The notes under the pieces: generated by a model
Seen by the model: the letters and a program-made list of their open reading frames with translations, nothing else
The model's database searches: none
What the model was told of the DNA's origin: nothing
Source: Streptomyces sp. NRRL F-4489
GTDB lineage: Bacteria; Actinomycetota; Actinomycetes; Streptomycetales; Streptomycetaceae
Length of the DNA: 64,000 nucleotides
Assembly (NCBI RefSeq): GCF_001509485.1
Contig: NZ_LLZI01000287.1
Location: forward strand, 1 to 64,000
Reading direction: 5' to 3'
Translations under genes and position numbers: made by a program
Part shown: in pieces, positions 19,084 through 27,873 of the stretch
Layout of the letters: every line of letters begins with the position of its first letter
Position numbering within the stretch: position 1 is the first letter of the stretch

Positions 19084-20235
19084 TCAGAAGGCCGAGACCC
19101 CGGTCAGCGCGCGTCCGATGAGCAGCTTCTGGATCTGGCTGGTGCCCTCGTAGAGGGTCATCACCCGGGCGTCCCGGACCAGTTTGCCGACCGGGTACTC
19201 GTCGATGTAGCCGTAGCCGCCGAAGACCTGGAGGGCGTTGTTCGCGGCCCGCACCGCGGCCTCGGAGGCGAACAGCTTCGCCTTGGACGCCTCGGTGGCG
19301 AACGGCTTCCCGCGGTCGATCAGATCGGCCACCCGCCAGGTGAGCAGCCGGGCCGCGTCCACGTCCACCGCGATATCGCACAGGAGTTCCTGGACGAGCT
19401 GGCGCCCGGCGATCGGGGCGCCGAACTGCTCGCGCTGCCCGGCGTAGCCGAGGGCGGCGTCCAGGGCCGCCTGGGCGATGCCGACGCAGCCGGCCGCGAC
19501 CGACATCCGGCCCTTGGCCAGCGCGGACATGGCGACCGAGAAGCCCTTGCCCTCGGGGCCCAGCAGGGCCGCGGCCGGCACCCGGACGCCCTCCAGGACC
19601 AGTTCGGCGGTGGCCTGGCCGCGCAGGCCGAGCTTGCCGTGGACCGGGCGGCGGGTCAGGCCCGGGGCGTCGGCGGGTACCAGGAAGGCGCTGATGCCCT
19701 GGTGGCCGGGGGCGCCGCCGGTGCGGGCGAAGAGCAGCACGACATCGGCCCAGGTGCCGTTGGTGATGAACATCTTGCTGCCGTCGATGACCCAGTCCCC
19801 GCCGTCGCGGACCGCGCGGGTGGTCAGGGACGCGGCGTCGGAGCCGGTGCCGGGCTCGGTCAGGCCGAAGCAGCCGAGCGCGGCGCCGGAGGCCAGCCGG
19901 GGCAGCCAGGTCCGCTTCTGCTCCTCGTCGCCCCAGGCGGCGATGGTCTTGGCGACCAGGCCGAGGGAGACCGAGACGATCCCGCGCACCGCGGAGTCGC
20001 CGCGGCCCAGTTCCTCGGTGACCAGGGCGTACGAGAGGTGGTCGCCGCCCGCGCCGCCGTACTCCTCGGGGAGGGTCAGGCCCAGGAAGCCGAGGTCGCC
20101 GAGCGCCCGGACGATGCCGGGATCGACCTGCTCGGCGCGGTCCCAGGCGGCGGCGTGCGGGGCGATCTCGCGGTCGGTGAAGTCCGCGGCGAGCCGGCGT
20201 ACGGCGGTCTGCTCGGGTGTGAGCTCCAGATGCAT
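19084..20235 (-). CDS. Acyl-CoA dehydrogenase
   Basis: The 383-residue FAD enzyme carries the family signatures GCFGLTEPGTGSDAAS and QREQFGAPIAGRQLVQELLCD, and ends with the catalytic-base region FGGYGYIDEYPVGKLVRDARVMTLYEGTSQIQ, described here in two parts: the GGYGY turn and the Glu in YEGTSQIQ. It oxidises acyl-CoA to trans-2-enoyl-CoA; chain length or branching is not predictable. The ATG at 20235 has a GAGGGG ribosome binding site. It is divergent from a TetR gene at 20323 with a palindrome between them, and shares its region with a MaoC hydratase. Confidence 0.94.
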   Translation of the reverse strand: MHLELTPEQTAVRRLAADFTDREIAPHAAAWDRAEQVDPGIVRALGDLGFLGLTLPEEYGGAGGDHLSYALVTEELGRGDSAVRGIVSVSLGLVAKTIAAWGDEEQKRTWLPRLASGAALGCFGLTEPGTGSDAASLTTRAVRDGGDWVIDGSKMFITNGTWADVVLLFARTGGAPGHQGISAFLVPADAPGLTRRPVHGKLGLRGQATAELVLEGVRVPAAALLGPEGKGFSVAMSALAKGRMSVAAGCVGIAQAALDAALGYAGQREQFGAPIAGRQLVQELLCDIAVDVDAARLLTWRVADLIDRGKPFATEASKAKLFASEAAVRAANNALQVFGGYGYIDEYPVGKLVRDARVMTLYEGTSQIQKLLIGRALTGVSAF

Positions 20236-20276
20236 CTCGGGCCCCTCGTCGGCGGGAACGGCTGCGGGAAGCCGTT

Positions 20277-20293
20277 AATTAGCGGCGCTAGTT
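20277..20293. promoter_or_regulatory. Palindromic operator between acyl-CoA dehydrogenase and TetR genes
   Basis: AATTAGC-GGC-GCTAGTT is an inverted repeat with one mismatch and a perfect TAGC/GCTA core. It sits 42 bases before the dehydrogenase start and 30 bases before the TetR start, the right place for a TetR dimer to control both. Confidence 0.55.
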
Positions 20294-20322
20294 TTCGGTG
20301 GGCAGCCCCTACTATGTGCGGC

Positions 20323-20985
20323 ATGGCCCGACCCCGCAAGCCCCTGCTGAGCCGTGAGCGGATCGTCTCCACCGCGCTGGCGCTGATCGACGCGGAGGGG
20401 CTGGCGGCGCTCTCCACCCGGCGGCTGGCGGCCGAACTCGGCGTCAGCGGCCCCTCCCTCTACAACCACTTCCGGACCAAGGACGAGATCCTCGACGCGG
20501 TCGCCGACACGGTGATAGCGCAGGTGGACGTCTCGGTGCTGGCGGCCGGCAAGGACTGGCGGGCCGGACTGCTGGCCTGGGCCCGCTCCTACCGCGCGGC
20601 GCTCGCCGCCCATCCGCACATCGTGCCGTTCCTCGCCCAGGGCCCCGGGCGCCGGCCGGCCGGGCTGAAAATGGCCGATACGGCGTTCGGCGGGATGGTG
20701 GGGGCGGGCTGGCCGCCCGCGCTGGCGACCAAGGTGTGCGCGATGGTGCGGTACTTCGTCGCGGGCTCCGCGCTGGGCTCGTTCGCCCGCGGTTTCGTGG
20801 ACGACCCCAGCGCCTACGATCCGGCGGCCTACCCGCACCTGGGCCAGGCGCACCGGCTGGCCGAGCACCAGCGGCGGGTCGACGAGGGCGCGTTCGAGGA
20901 CGGACTGCTGGCTCTGGTCGACGGATTGACGCTGCATCACCCGGAACTGGCCCCTCCCGGGAGCGATTTCAGGCCACAGATGTAA
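20323..20985 (+). CDS. TetR-family regulator (TetR_C subfamily)
   Basis: The 220-residue protein has the helix-turn-helix ALSTRRLAAELGVSGPSLYNHF followed by RTKDEILDAVAD, residues about 25-60, and a C-terminal domain similar to the classical TetR ligand-binding domain (AHPHIVPFLAQGPGRRPAGLKM). It is divergent from the acyl-CoA dehydrogenase gene, and the palindrome at 20277-20293 is its likely site. The ATG at 20323 is used; another ATG nine bases upstream is possible. Confidence 0.9.
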   Translation: MARPRKPLLSRERIVSTALALIDAEGLAALSTRRLAAELGVSGPSLYNHFRTKDEILDAVADTVIAQVDVSVLAAGKDWRAGLLAWARSYRAALAAHPHIVPFLAQGPGRRPAGLKMADTAFGGMVGAGWPPALATKVCAMVRYFVAGSALGSFARGFVDDPSAYDPAAYPHLGQAHRLAEHQRRVDEGAFEDGLLALVDGLTLHHPELAPPGSDFRPQM

Positions 20986-21037
20986 AGTGCATCAGTCCCT
21001 GGCGGCCAGGGGCCCCTTGCGTCCTGCGGGAGGCGGT

Positions 21038-22027
21038 ATGCACCAGCCGAGCACGGTCCAGGATGGGCCGGCTGCGAAGCGTTTCGATCTGTCGGCCACG
21101 GCCACCGGGCGGTTCGCCCTGGCGGTACTGCGCGGCCAGGCGCAGGTCGACTTCCTGCCCAGTGCGCTGGCCGGCCTGGTCTTCACCGCCGCGCTCTGCG
21201 CGGCCGGCTGGCAGTACGGCCTCTACGGCCTGATAGGCACGGCCGCCGGCACCGGGACCGCGCGCCTGCTGGGCGTGGACCGCGACCGGGTCACGGCCGG
21301 ACTCGAGGGCTTCAACGCCTGCCTGGTGGGCGTCGCGTGCGCGGTCTTCCTCGACGCCGGCCACCTCTCCACCCTGCTGATCGCGGTGGCCGCGTCGGCT
21401 GCGGTCACGGTCGTGACGGCCGCCACCGCGCGGGTGCTGGGCACCTGGGGCCTGCCCACCTTCACCCTGCCGTTCTGCCTGACGGCCAGCGCGCTGACCG
21501 TCGCCGCGCCCAGCTTCCGGCACGTCTGGCACCTGGAGGGCGGCCTGGCGGCGCTGCCGCGGACGCCGTCCGGGCCCACCGCGCTCTCCTTCACCGACCT
21601 GTGGCACGCCTTCTTCACCAACGTCGGCGAGATCTTCCTGATGCCGCAGTGGTACGTCGGCCTGATCTTCCTGGTCGGGATCTTCGTCGCCGACCGCCGG
21701 CTGGGCGCGCTGGCCTGCGCCGGCAGCGCGGTGGCGATCCTGACGTCCTGGCTGCTGGGCGCCCCCGCCGACCAGGTGCGGCAGGGGCTGATGGGCTACG
21801 ACGCGGTGCTGGTGGCGATGGCGCTGGGCGGGGTCTTCCTGGTCACCGACGCCTGGAGCGTGGGGTACGCGCTGGCCGGCGCGGTCACCTCCACCGTGCT
21901 GAGCCCGGCGCTGGGCGCGCTCTTCGCACCGTCCGGCGGGCATGCCTTCACCTGGCCGTTCGTGCTGGTGTCGCTGGTGTTCCTGGTGGCCGCGCCGGCC
22001 TTCCCGCGGCTGCGGCGGGCGGGCTGA
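21038..22027 (+). CDS. Urea transporter (UT family)
   Basis: The 329-residue membrane protein has two homologous halves, each with a urea-transporter signature: GLEGFNACLVGVACAVFL in the first and GLMGYDAVLVAMALGGVF in the second, plus a LPTFTLPF segment in the pore region. UT proteins are channel-like trimers that let urea cross the membrane. The ATG at 21038 follows GGGAGGCGGT. No urease or other urea gene is present in the window. It lies 52 bases after the TetR gene and could share its transcript. Confidence 0.9.
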   Translation: MHQPSTVQDGPAAKRFDLSATATGRFALAVLRGQAQVDFLPSALAGLVFTAALCAAGWQYGLYGLIGTAAGTGTARLLGVDRDRVTAGLEGFNACLVGVACAVFLDAGHLSTLLIAVAASAAVTVVTAATARVLGTWGLPTFTLPFCLTASALTVAAPSFRHVWHLEGGLAALPRTPSGPTALSFTDLWHAFFTNVGEIFLMPQWYVGLIFLVGIFVADRRLGALACAGSAVAILTSWLLGAPADQVRQGLMGYDAVLVAMALGGVFLVTDAWSVGYALAGAVTSTVLSPALGALFAPSGGHAFTWPFVLVSLVFLVAAPAFPRLRRAG

Positions 22028-22079
22028 CGGCAGCGGGGCGGGGGCCGTACTCACCAGCGCCGGCGGCGCCCGGTGCGCG

Positions 22080-23180
22080 TCAGAAGACCACCAGGGCCCG
22101 GCCCCCGCGCCCCGCGAGCATCGCCTCGAACGCCGCCGGGATCCCCTCCAGCCCGATCCGGTCGGTGACCAGCGCGGAGAGGTCCAGCGCGCCGGAGCGG
22201 ACGTGCCCGGCGATCACCGGCAGGTCGCGGGCCGGGTCGCTGTTGCCGTAGACGCAGCCGGAGAGCGTCCGGCCGAAGTAGAACAACTCCAGTGCGGAGA
22301 AGGCCACCTGCTCGTCCTTGCCGCCGATGCCGACCACCGTCGTCCGGCCGCCGCGCCGGGTGGCGGACCAGGCCGCGCGGATGGTCTCCGCCCGGCCCAC
22401 GCACTCCACCGCGACATCCGCGCCGACGCCCCCGGTGAGCGCCCGGATCCGCTTGGCGCCGTCCTTCTCGAAGAACGCCGGGCCGTCCGCGACCAGGAAG
22501 TCGGTGGCGCCGGCCGCCCGGGCCAGCTCCTCCTTCGCCGGGGAGACGTCCACCGCCACGATCGGGCCGGCCCCGGCGATCCGGGCCGCCTGGAGGGTCG
22601 CCAGGCCCACCCCGCCGACCCCGAACACCACCACCGACTCCCCCGCCCGCACCCGGGCGCTGTGGTGCACCGCGCCCCAGCCGGTGAGCACCGCGCAGCC
22701 GAGCAGCGCCGCGTCGGCCAGCGGTACGCCCTCGGGCAGCGGCAGCGCGGCGCGCGCCGGCACCACGGTCTCCTCGGCGAACGCGGCGGTGCCCAGGCCC
22801 GGGTAGAGCGCGCCGCCGCCCGCGCCCAGGGTGGCGTACGGGGCGGCCGCGGCCTGCCCGGCGGCGGCGCACAGCCAGGGTTCGGCCAGGCCGCAGAAGT
22901 GGCAATCGCCGCAGGACGGCGCCCAGTTGAGGACCACCGGGTCGCCGGGCGCCACACCGGTCACGTCCGGGCCGATCGCGGTGACGGTGCCGGCGCCCTC
23001 GTGCCCGAGCACCGCGGGGGCGGGCTGGCGCAGCGTCCCGTTGGAGAGCGAGAGGTCGGAGTGGCAGACCCCGGCGGCGGCGAGCCGGATCCGGACCTGG
23101 CCGGGGCCGGGCTCGGGCAGCTCGATGTCGGTGATCTCCAGCGGGGCGTTGACGGCGGGCAGAACGGCGGCGCGGACCAC
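22080..23180 (-). CDS. Zinc-dependent medium-chain alcohol dehydrogenase
   Basis: The 366-residue protein begins at a GTG at 23180 with GAGGAG six bases upstream. It has the catalytic zinc region GVCHSDLSLSNG and GHEGAGTVTAIGPDV, structural-zinc cysteines in CGDCHFCGLAEPWLC, and the Rossmann turn VFGVGGVGLATLQAARIAG. The match is to the mycothiol/glutathione-independent class III-like alcohol dehydrogenases that use NAD(P). It is 56 bases downstream of an aldehyde dehydrogenase gene on the same strand, which suggests stepwise oxidation of an alcohol to an acid. The substrate is unknown. Confidence 0.93.
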   Translation of the reverse strand: MVRAAVLPAVNAPLEITDIELPEPGPGQVRIRLAAAGVCHSDLSLSNGTLRQPAPAVLGHEGAGTVTAIGPDVTGVAPGDPVVLNWAPSCGDCHFCGLAEPWLCAAAGQAAAAPYATLGAGGGALYPGLGTAAFAEETVVPARAALPLPEGVPLADAALLGCAVLTGWGAVHHSARVRAGESVVVFGVGGVGLATLQAARIAGAGPIVAVDVSPAKEELARAAGATDFLVADGPAFFEKDGAKRIRALTGGVGADVAVECVGRAETIRAAWSATRRGGRTTVVGIGGKDEQVAFSALELFYFGRTLSGCVYGNSDPARDLPVIAGHVRSGALDLSALVTDRIGLEGIPAAFEAMLAGRGGRALVVF

Positions 23181-23236
23181 GGGGGCTCCTCGGGACGGGG
23201 GCGGGGACAAAGACGCGATGGGGGCGGGAACGGGCT

Positions 23237-24646
23237 TCAGAACTGCAGGGATTTGGTCTGGAGGTACTCCGCCAGCCCGTGCGCCCCCAGTTCCCGCCCG
23301 ACGCCCGACTGCTTCCACCCGCCGAACGGCGCCAGCGGGTTGAAGCGGCCGCCGTTGATGTCCACCTGCCCGGTGTCCAGGCGGCGGGCGAACGCGGCGG
23401 CGGTGGCGTCGTCGGCGGCCCAGACGGCGCCGGCCAGGCCGTAGGGGGTGCCGTTGGCGATGCGTACGGCGTCGTCCTCGTCCTCGTAGCGCAGCATCGC
23501 CAGGACCGGGCCGAAGATCTCCTCCTGGGCGATGGCCATCTTGGGGGTGACGTCGGCGAAGACGGTGGGGCGGACGTGGAAGCCGGGGCCGGCGGGGAGG
23601 TCCGGGCCGCCCGCGACGAGCCGGGCGCCCTCGGCGATCCCGCGCTCGATGTACCCGATCACCCGCTCCCGCTGGCGGGCGCTGACCAGCGGCCCGAGCC
23701 GCTCGCCGGGGACGTACTTGGCGGTCGCGGCGGCGGCCAGTTCCACCGCCTCCTCGTACTGGTCGCGGTGCACCAGCATCCGCGTCCAGGCGCTGCAGGT
23801 CTGGCCGGAATTGGCCATGACGTTGGCGACGCCGACCGCGACCGCCTTGCCGAGGTCGGCGCCGGGCAGGATGACGTTGGCGGACTTGCCGCCCAGTTCG
23901 AGGGCGACGCGTTTGACCGCGCCGCCGGCCAGCGCGCCGATCGTCCGGCCCACCGCGGTGGAGCCGGTGAACGAGACCAGGTCCACGCCGTCGTGCACGG
24001 CCAGCGCCCGGCCGGCGACCGGGCCGAGGCCGGTGACGAGGTTGAAGACCCCGGCCGGTATGCCGGCCGCGGCCACGCACTCGGCGAACAGCTGGGCCAC
24101 CAGCGGGGTGTCCTCGGCGGGCTTGAGGACGACCGTGCAGCCGGCCGCGAGGGCCGGGGCGACCTTGGCGACGATCTGGTGCAGCGGGTAGTTCCAGGGG
24201 GTGATCGCGCCGACCACGCCGACCGGTTCGTGCAGCACGGTGGAGTTGCCGACGCGCTCCTCGAAGGCGTACTCGGCGGCCAGTTCCGCGTACGAGCCGC
24301 AGACCGCGACCGGGACGGCGGCGTGCACGGCGCGGCTGAAGGCGAGCGGGGCGCCGAGTTCGGCGGTGATGGTGGCGGCGATCTCCTCGGCGCGGGCGGC
24401 GAGCTGGTCGCGCAGGGCGGCCAGGCGCTCGGCGCGGGCGGCGGGCGGGGTGACGGCCCAGCCGGGCAGGGCGTCCCGGGCGGCCCGCACCGCGGCGTCC
24501 ACGTCCTCGGCGGAGCCGGCCGGGACGGTGCCGATGACCTGCTCGCGGGCCGGGTCGACGACCGCGATGGTGCCGCCGCCCAGGGCGGCCCGCCAGCCGC
24601 CGCCGATGAACATCGCGTGGTGCTGCGTCACGTCGTGCGGGGTCAC
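23237..24646 (-). CDS. NAD(P)-dependent aldehyde dehydrogenase
   Basis: The 469-residue protein has the complete family motifs: ITPWNYPLHQIVAKVAPALA, the SFTGSTAVGR cofactor loop, the catalytic Glu in ALELGGKSANVI, the nucleophile Cys in MANSGQTCSAWTRM, and EEIFGPVLA. It oxidises an aldehyde to a carboxylate. The GTG start at 24646 has a GGGAGGAGC ribosome binding site. Its place between a TetR gene upstream and the alcohol dehydrogenase downstream supports a small regulated oxidation operon. Confidence 0.95.
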   Translation of the reverse strand: MTPHDVTQHHAMFIGGGWRAALGGGTIAVVDPAREQVIGTVPAGSAEDVDAAVRAARDALPGWAVTPPAARAERLAALRDQLAARAEEIAATITAELGAPLAFSRAVHAAVPVAVCGSYAELAAEYAFEERVGNSTVLHEPVGVVGAITPWNYPLHQIVAKVAPALAAGCTVVLKPAEDTPLVAQLFAECVAAAGIPAGVFNLVTGLGPVAGRALAVHDGVDLVSFTGSTAVGRTIGALAGGAVKRVALELGGKSANVILPGADLGKAVAVGVANVMANSGQTCSAWTRMLVHRDQYEEAVELAAAATAKYVPGERLGPLVSARQRERVIGYIERGIAEGARLVAGGPDLPAGPGFHVRPTVFADVTPKMAIAQEEIFGPVLAMLRYEDEDDAVRIANGTPYGLAGAVWAADDATAAAFARRLDTGQVDINGGRFNPLAPFGGWKQSGVGRELGAHGLAEYLQTKSLQF

Positions 24647-24773
24647 GTCGTGCTCCTCCCGGGCCGGGGCTGCGGACAGTGGTCTTGCACCCTAGGGCGC
24701 GCACCGGGGCGTTTCCCAGGGCCGCACCCTCCAAACCGGCGCCGGGAGTTTCGTGCCGGGGCGCACCGTCCGG

Positions 24774-25598
24774 TCAGGGCACCGGCGGCTCCCCGGCCGG
24801 GCGCTGGGCGGCCTCCGGTCCGTCCAGGTAGCGGGCCAGGTAGGCCCGGAGCAGTTCCTTGGTCTCGGTGACGATCGCCGGGTCGCCGGCCGGGTCGGTG
24901 CGGAAGGCGAGCTGGAGCAGCGCGTCGGCGCTCTCCACGCCGACCAGGAAGGCGGTGCGCAGCCGCGCGTCGGCGGGGTCCAGGCCGAGCCGGTCGGCGA
25001 GCAGCCGCAGCAGCCGGTCGGCGACCTGGTAGTTGGCCTGCCGGGTCTCGCGCGGGGCGGGCACGGTGAACTCCACCAGCCCGAAGCCGGGCACGCTGCG
25101 CTTCATGGCGAGGTACTCGTCGATCACCACGTCCATCGCGCCGCGCCAGCCCGCCGGGCGGCCGGGGCCGGTGAGCCGGGCGGTGATCCGGTCGGCGTAG
25201 GCGTCGAGGTTGCGGCGGGCGAGCGCCTCGGCCAGGGCGCGTTTGTTGGGGAAGAAGCGGTAGACGGAGCCGATCGGGACGCCGGCGCGGAGCGCCACGG
25301 CGCGGGTGCTCAGGTCCTCGTAGCCGGTCTCGTCGAGGAGTTCGGCGCAGGCGTCGAGGATCCGGGCCAGCCGCTGGGCGCTGCGGCGCTGGACGGGGGC
25401 GCGGCGCAGCAGGGCCGGGGCGGGCGGGACGGCGGGGGTGCCGGGGGCGGGCGGCTGGGCCGGTGGGGGCGTCGAAGGCTGCACAGGGCCATCTTGCCCG
25501 GCGCGGGGCGCGGCGATGGCCGGGCGGGACGATCCGGCCATCGCCGCCCGGATCCGACGCGTTTCGGCCGCGCCGGCCCCGGGTGGCGCCCCGGTCAT
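24774..25598 (-). CDS. TetR-family regulator with Pro-rich N-terminal extension
   Basis: The 274-residue protein has about 65 residues of Pro/Ala-rich extension, then a helix-turn-helix ([23 protein letters not shown], residues about 95-120) and a TetR C-terminal domain. The ATG at 25598 is kept because GGGAGG lies six bases upstream; GTG 25484 is the alternative and would remove the extension. It is 127 bases upstream of the aldehyde dehydrogenase gene on the same strand and divergent from hmgA, so it could control either side. Confidence 0.85.
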   Translation of the reverse strand: MTGAPPGAGAAETRRIRAAMAGSSRPAIAAPRAGQDGPVQPSTPPPAQPPAPGTPAVPPAPALLRRAPVQRRSAQRLARILDACAELLDETGYEDLSTRAVALRAGVPIGSVYRFFPNKRALAEALARRNLDAYADRITARLTGPGRPAGWRGAMDVVIDEYLAMKRSVPGFGLVEFTVPAPRETRQANYQVADRLLRLLADRLGLDPADARLRTAFLVGVESADALLQLAFRTDPAGDPAIVTETKELLRAYLARYLDGPEAAQRPAGEPPVP

Positions 25599-25639
25599 TG
25601 ACGGCCTCCCACCGGAATCCTAATGTCCTCCATAGGATT
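25598..25639 (+). promoter_or_regulatory. hmgA promoter and overlapping operator
   Basis: TTGACG (25598-25603) and TAATGT (25621-25626) are separated by exactly 17 bases, a good housekeeping-type promoter. The -10 lies inside an inverted repeat with perfect 7-base arms AATCCTA (25616-25622) and TAGGATT (25633-25639), so a bound regulator would prevent initiation. Likely ligands are the GntR protein encoded after hmgA or the divergent TetR. Confidence 0.7.
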
Positions 25640-25711
25640 CAGCAGATCCTGGGTCCTGTGGTGCCTTGGATTCCGTGGACGTCTTGTTCCGTTGAGCGGC
25701 GGGAGCGTGTG

Positions 25712-27046
25712 ATGACAGGTACGGCCGGCGAGCAGGCGAGGAAGGCGGCCGAAGGGCTCGCGTACTCCTCCGGCTTCGGCAACGAGCACAGCTCGGAGGC
25801 GGTCCCCGGCGCGCTGCCGGTGGGCCGCAACTCCCCCCAGCGCGCGCCGTACGGGCTGTACGCGGAGCAGCTGAGCGGTTCGGCGTTCACCGAGCCGCGC
25901 CACCAGAACCGCCGGTCGTGGCTGTACCGCATCCGGCCGTCCGCCGCGCACCCGCCGTTCGCCCGGGCCAATCGCGGTGAGATCCGCTCGGCGCCGTTCA
26001 CCGAGTGCCTGCCCGACCCCAACCGCATGCGCTGGGACCCGCTGCCCGAGCCGGCCGACCCGACGGACTTCGTCGACGGCCTGTGGACGCTGGGCGGCAA
26101 CGGCGACGCCACCCAGCGCACGGGCATGGCGGTGCACCTCTACCACGCCAACGCCTCCATGGAGCGGCGGGTGTTCGGTGACGCGGACGGCGAGCTGCTG
26201 ATCGTGCCGGAGCGCGGCGGGCTGCTGCTGCGCACCGAGTTCGGGCTGCTGCGGGCCGAGCCGGGGCATATCGCGCTGATCCCGCGCGGGGTGCGCTTCC
26301 GCGTCGAGCTGCTGGACGCCACCGCGCGCGGCTATGTCTGCGAGAACTACGGCCGCCCCTTCGAGCTGCCCGCCCTCGGCCCGATCGGCGCCAACGGCCT
26401 GGCCAACCCCCGGGACTTCCTCGCCCCGGTGGCCGCCTACGAGGACGTCGAGGAGCCGGTGGAGGTGGTCAGCAAGTTCTGCGGCCACCTGTGGACCGCG
26501 ACCTACGACCACTCCCCGCTGGACGTCGTCGCCTGGCACGGCACCAACGTCCCGTACGTCTACGACCTGCGGCGCTTCAACGTCATCGGCTCGATCAGCT
26601 ACGACCACCCGGACCCGTCGCTGTTCACCGTGCTGACCTCGCCGTCGGACACCCCGGGGCTGGCCGGCACCGACTTCGTGGTGTTCGCGCCGCGCTGGCT
26701 GGTGGGCGAGGACACCTTCCGGCCGCCGTACTTCCACCGCAATGTGATGACCGAGTACATGGGCCTGATCGAGGGCGCCTACGACGCCAAGGCTGGCGGC
26801 GAGGGCGGTTTCGTGCCGGGCGGCGGCTCGCTGCACAACATGATGTCGGCGCACGGCCCGGACCGGGAGACCTTCGACCGGGCCAGCGCCGCCGAGCTGG
26901 TCCCGCAGAAGATCGACGACGGGCTGGCGTTCATGTTCGAGACGCGCTGGCCCATCACCCTGACCGAGCAGGCGCGGGACGCCGCCCACCGGCAGCGCGG
27001 CTACGACGACGTATGGCAGGGTCTCCAGCGCCACTTCCGCCCGTAG
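25712..27046 (+). CDS. hmgA: Homogentisate 1,2-dioxygenase
   Basis: The 444-residue protein is recognisable from end to end: [19 protein letters not shown] at the N-terminus, [19 protein letters not shown], and the iron site formed by the His and Glu in [14 protein letters not shown] and the His in MMSAHGPD. It opens the ring of homogentisate to maleylacetoacetate in tyrosine and phenylalanine breakdown. The ATG at 25712 follows GCGGGAG. A clear promoter/operator lies upstream and a GntR gene follows after 43 bases, probably on the same transcript. Maleylacetoacetate isomerase and fumarylacetoacetase are not in the window. Confidence 0.97.
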   Translation: MTGTAGEQARKAAEGLAYSSGFGNEHSSEAVPGALPVGRNSPQRAPYGLYAEQLSGSAFTEPRHQNRRSWLYRIRPSAAHPPFARANRGEIRSAPFTECLPDPNRMRWDPLPEPADPTDFVDGLWTLGGNGDATQRTGMAVHLYHANASMERRVFGDADGELLIVPERGGLLLRTEFGLLRAEPGHIALIPRGVRFRVELLDATARGYVCENYGRPFELPALGPIGANGLANPRDFLAPVAAYEDVEEPVEVVSKFCGHLWTATYDHSPLDVVAWHGTNVPYVYDLRRFNVIGSISYDHPDPSLFTVLTSPSDTPGLAGTDFVVFAPRWLVGEDTFRPPYFHRNVMTEYMGLIEGAYDAKAGGEGGFVPGGGSLHNMMSAHGPDRETFDRASAAELVPQKIDDGLAFMFETRWPITLTEQARDAAHRQRGYDDVWQGLQRHFRP

Positions 27047-27089
27047 GAGGCGGCGTCCGGGACCAGTCCAGCAGACCGGGGAAACGCCC

Positions 27090-27839
27090 TTGACCACCTT
27101 CGCTCCCGACTCGATCGCCCTGAACCGCAAGCTGCCGCTGTGGTACCAGGTCTCGCAGTCCCTGCGCGCGTCCATACTCGGCCGCGCGCCGGACGCGCCG
27201 CTGCGGCTGCCGACCGAGGACGCGCTGGCCGCGCACTACGGCGTCAGCGTGCTGACGATGCGTCAGGCGCTGAAGGAGCTGGAGGAGGAGGGCCTGATCA
27301 GCCGGCACCGGCGGCGCGGCACGTTCATCGAGCCGCACGCCCGGCGCGGCGCCCCGGTGCGGCTGCTGGGGTCGGTGGACGCGATCGTGGCCCAGCAGTC
27401 CGGGATGCGCACCGCGCTGCTGGAGCACGGCCCGGTGCCGGTCCCCGCGGACCTGTCCGGTTACTTCCCCGACCTGCCGGAAGTGGCCGGTTTCCGGCGG
27501 CTGCGCAGCGACGAGGCCACCGGCGAGCCCACCAACCACGCCCGCAACTACGTCCGCCCGGACGCCGCCGCCCGGATCGACCCGGCGGATCTGGAGCGGT
27601 GGCCGATGACGAAGGTGCTGCGGGACGCGGTGGGCGTCCGGATCGGCCGGATCACCGACACCGTCGAGGCGCGGCTGGCCGATCCGGAGACCGCCCGGCT
27701 GCTGCGGGTGCCGCTGCTCAGCCCGATCCTGCACTACACCGGCGTCACCTACGACGCGGACGGGCAGGTGCTCGACGTGGCGCTGATCCACTACCGCGGC
27801 GACCGGTTCTCGTTCACGGTGACGCTGGACGCGCACTGA
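27090..27839 (+). CDS. GntR-family (HutC/UTRA) regulator
   Basis: The 249-residue protein has a winged helix-turn-helix (LPTEDALAAHYGVSVLTMRQALKELEEEGLI, residues about 40-72, with the GNTR wing RRRGTFI) and a UTRA ligand domain (VRPDAAARIDPADL, then TVEARLADPETARLL). UTRA regulators of this type repress catabolic operons and are released by a pathway intermediate. The start is a TTG at 27090. Co-transcription with hmgA makes it the first candidate for the AATCCTA/TAGGATT operator. Confidence 0.9.
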   Translation: MTTFAPDSIALNRKLPLWYQVSQSLRASILGRAPDAPLRLPTEDALAAHYGVSVLTMRQALKELEEEGLISRHRRRGTFIEPHARRGAPVRLLGSVDAIVAQQSGMRTALLEHGPVPVPADLSGYFPDLPEVAGFRRLRSDEATGEPTNHARNYVRPDAAARIDPADLERWPMTKVLRDAVGVRIGRITDTVEARLADPETARLLRVPLLSPILHYTGVTYDADGQVLDVALIHYRGDRFSFTVTLDAH

Positions 27840-27873
27840 GCCGCCCGGCCGCGGCGGCCCGGTACGCGCGTGG

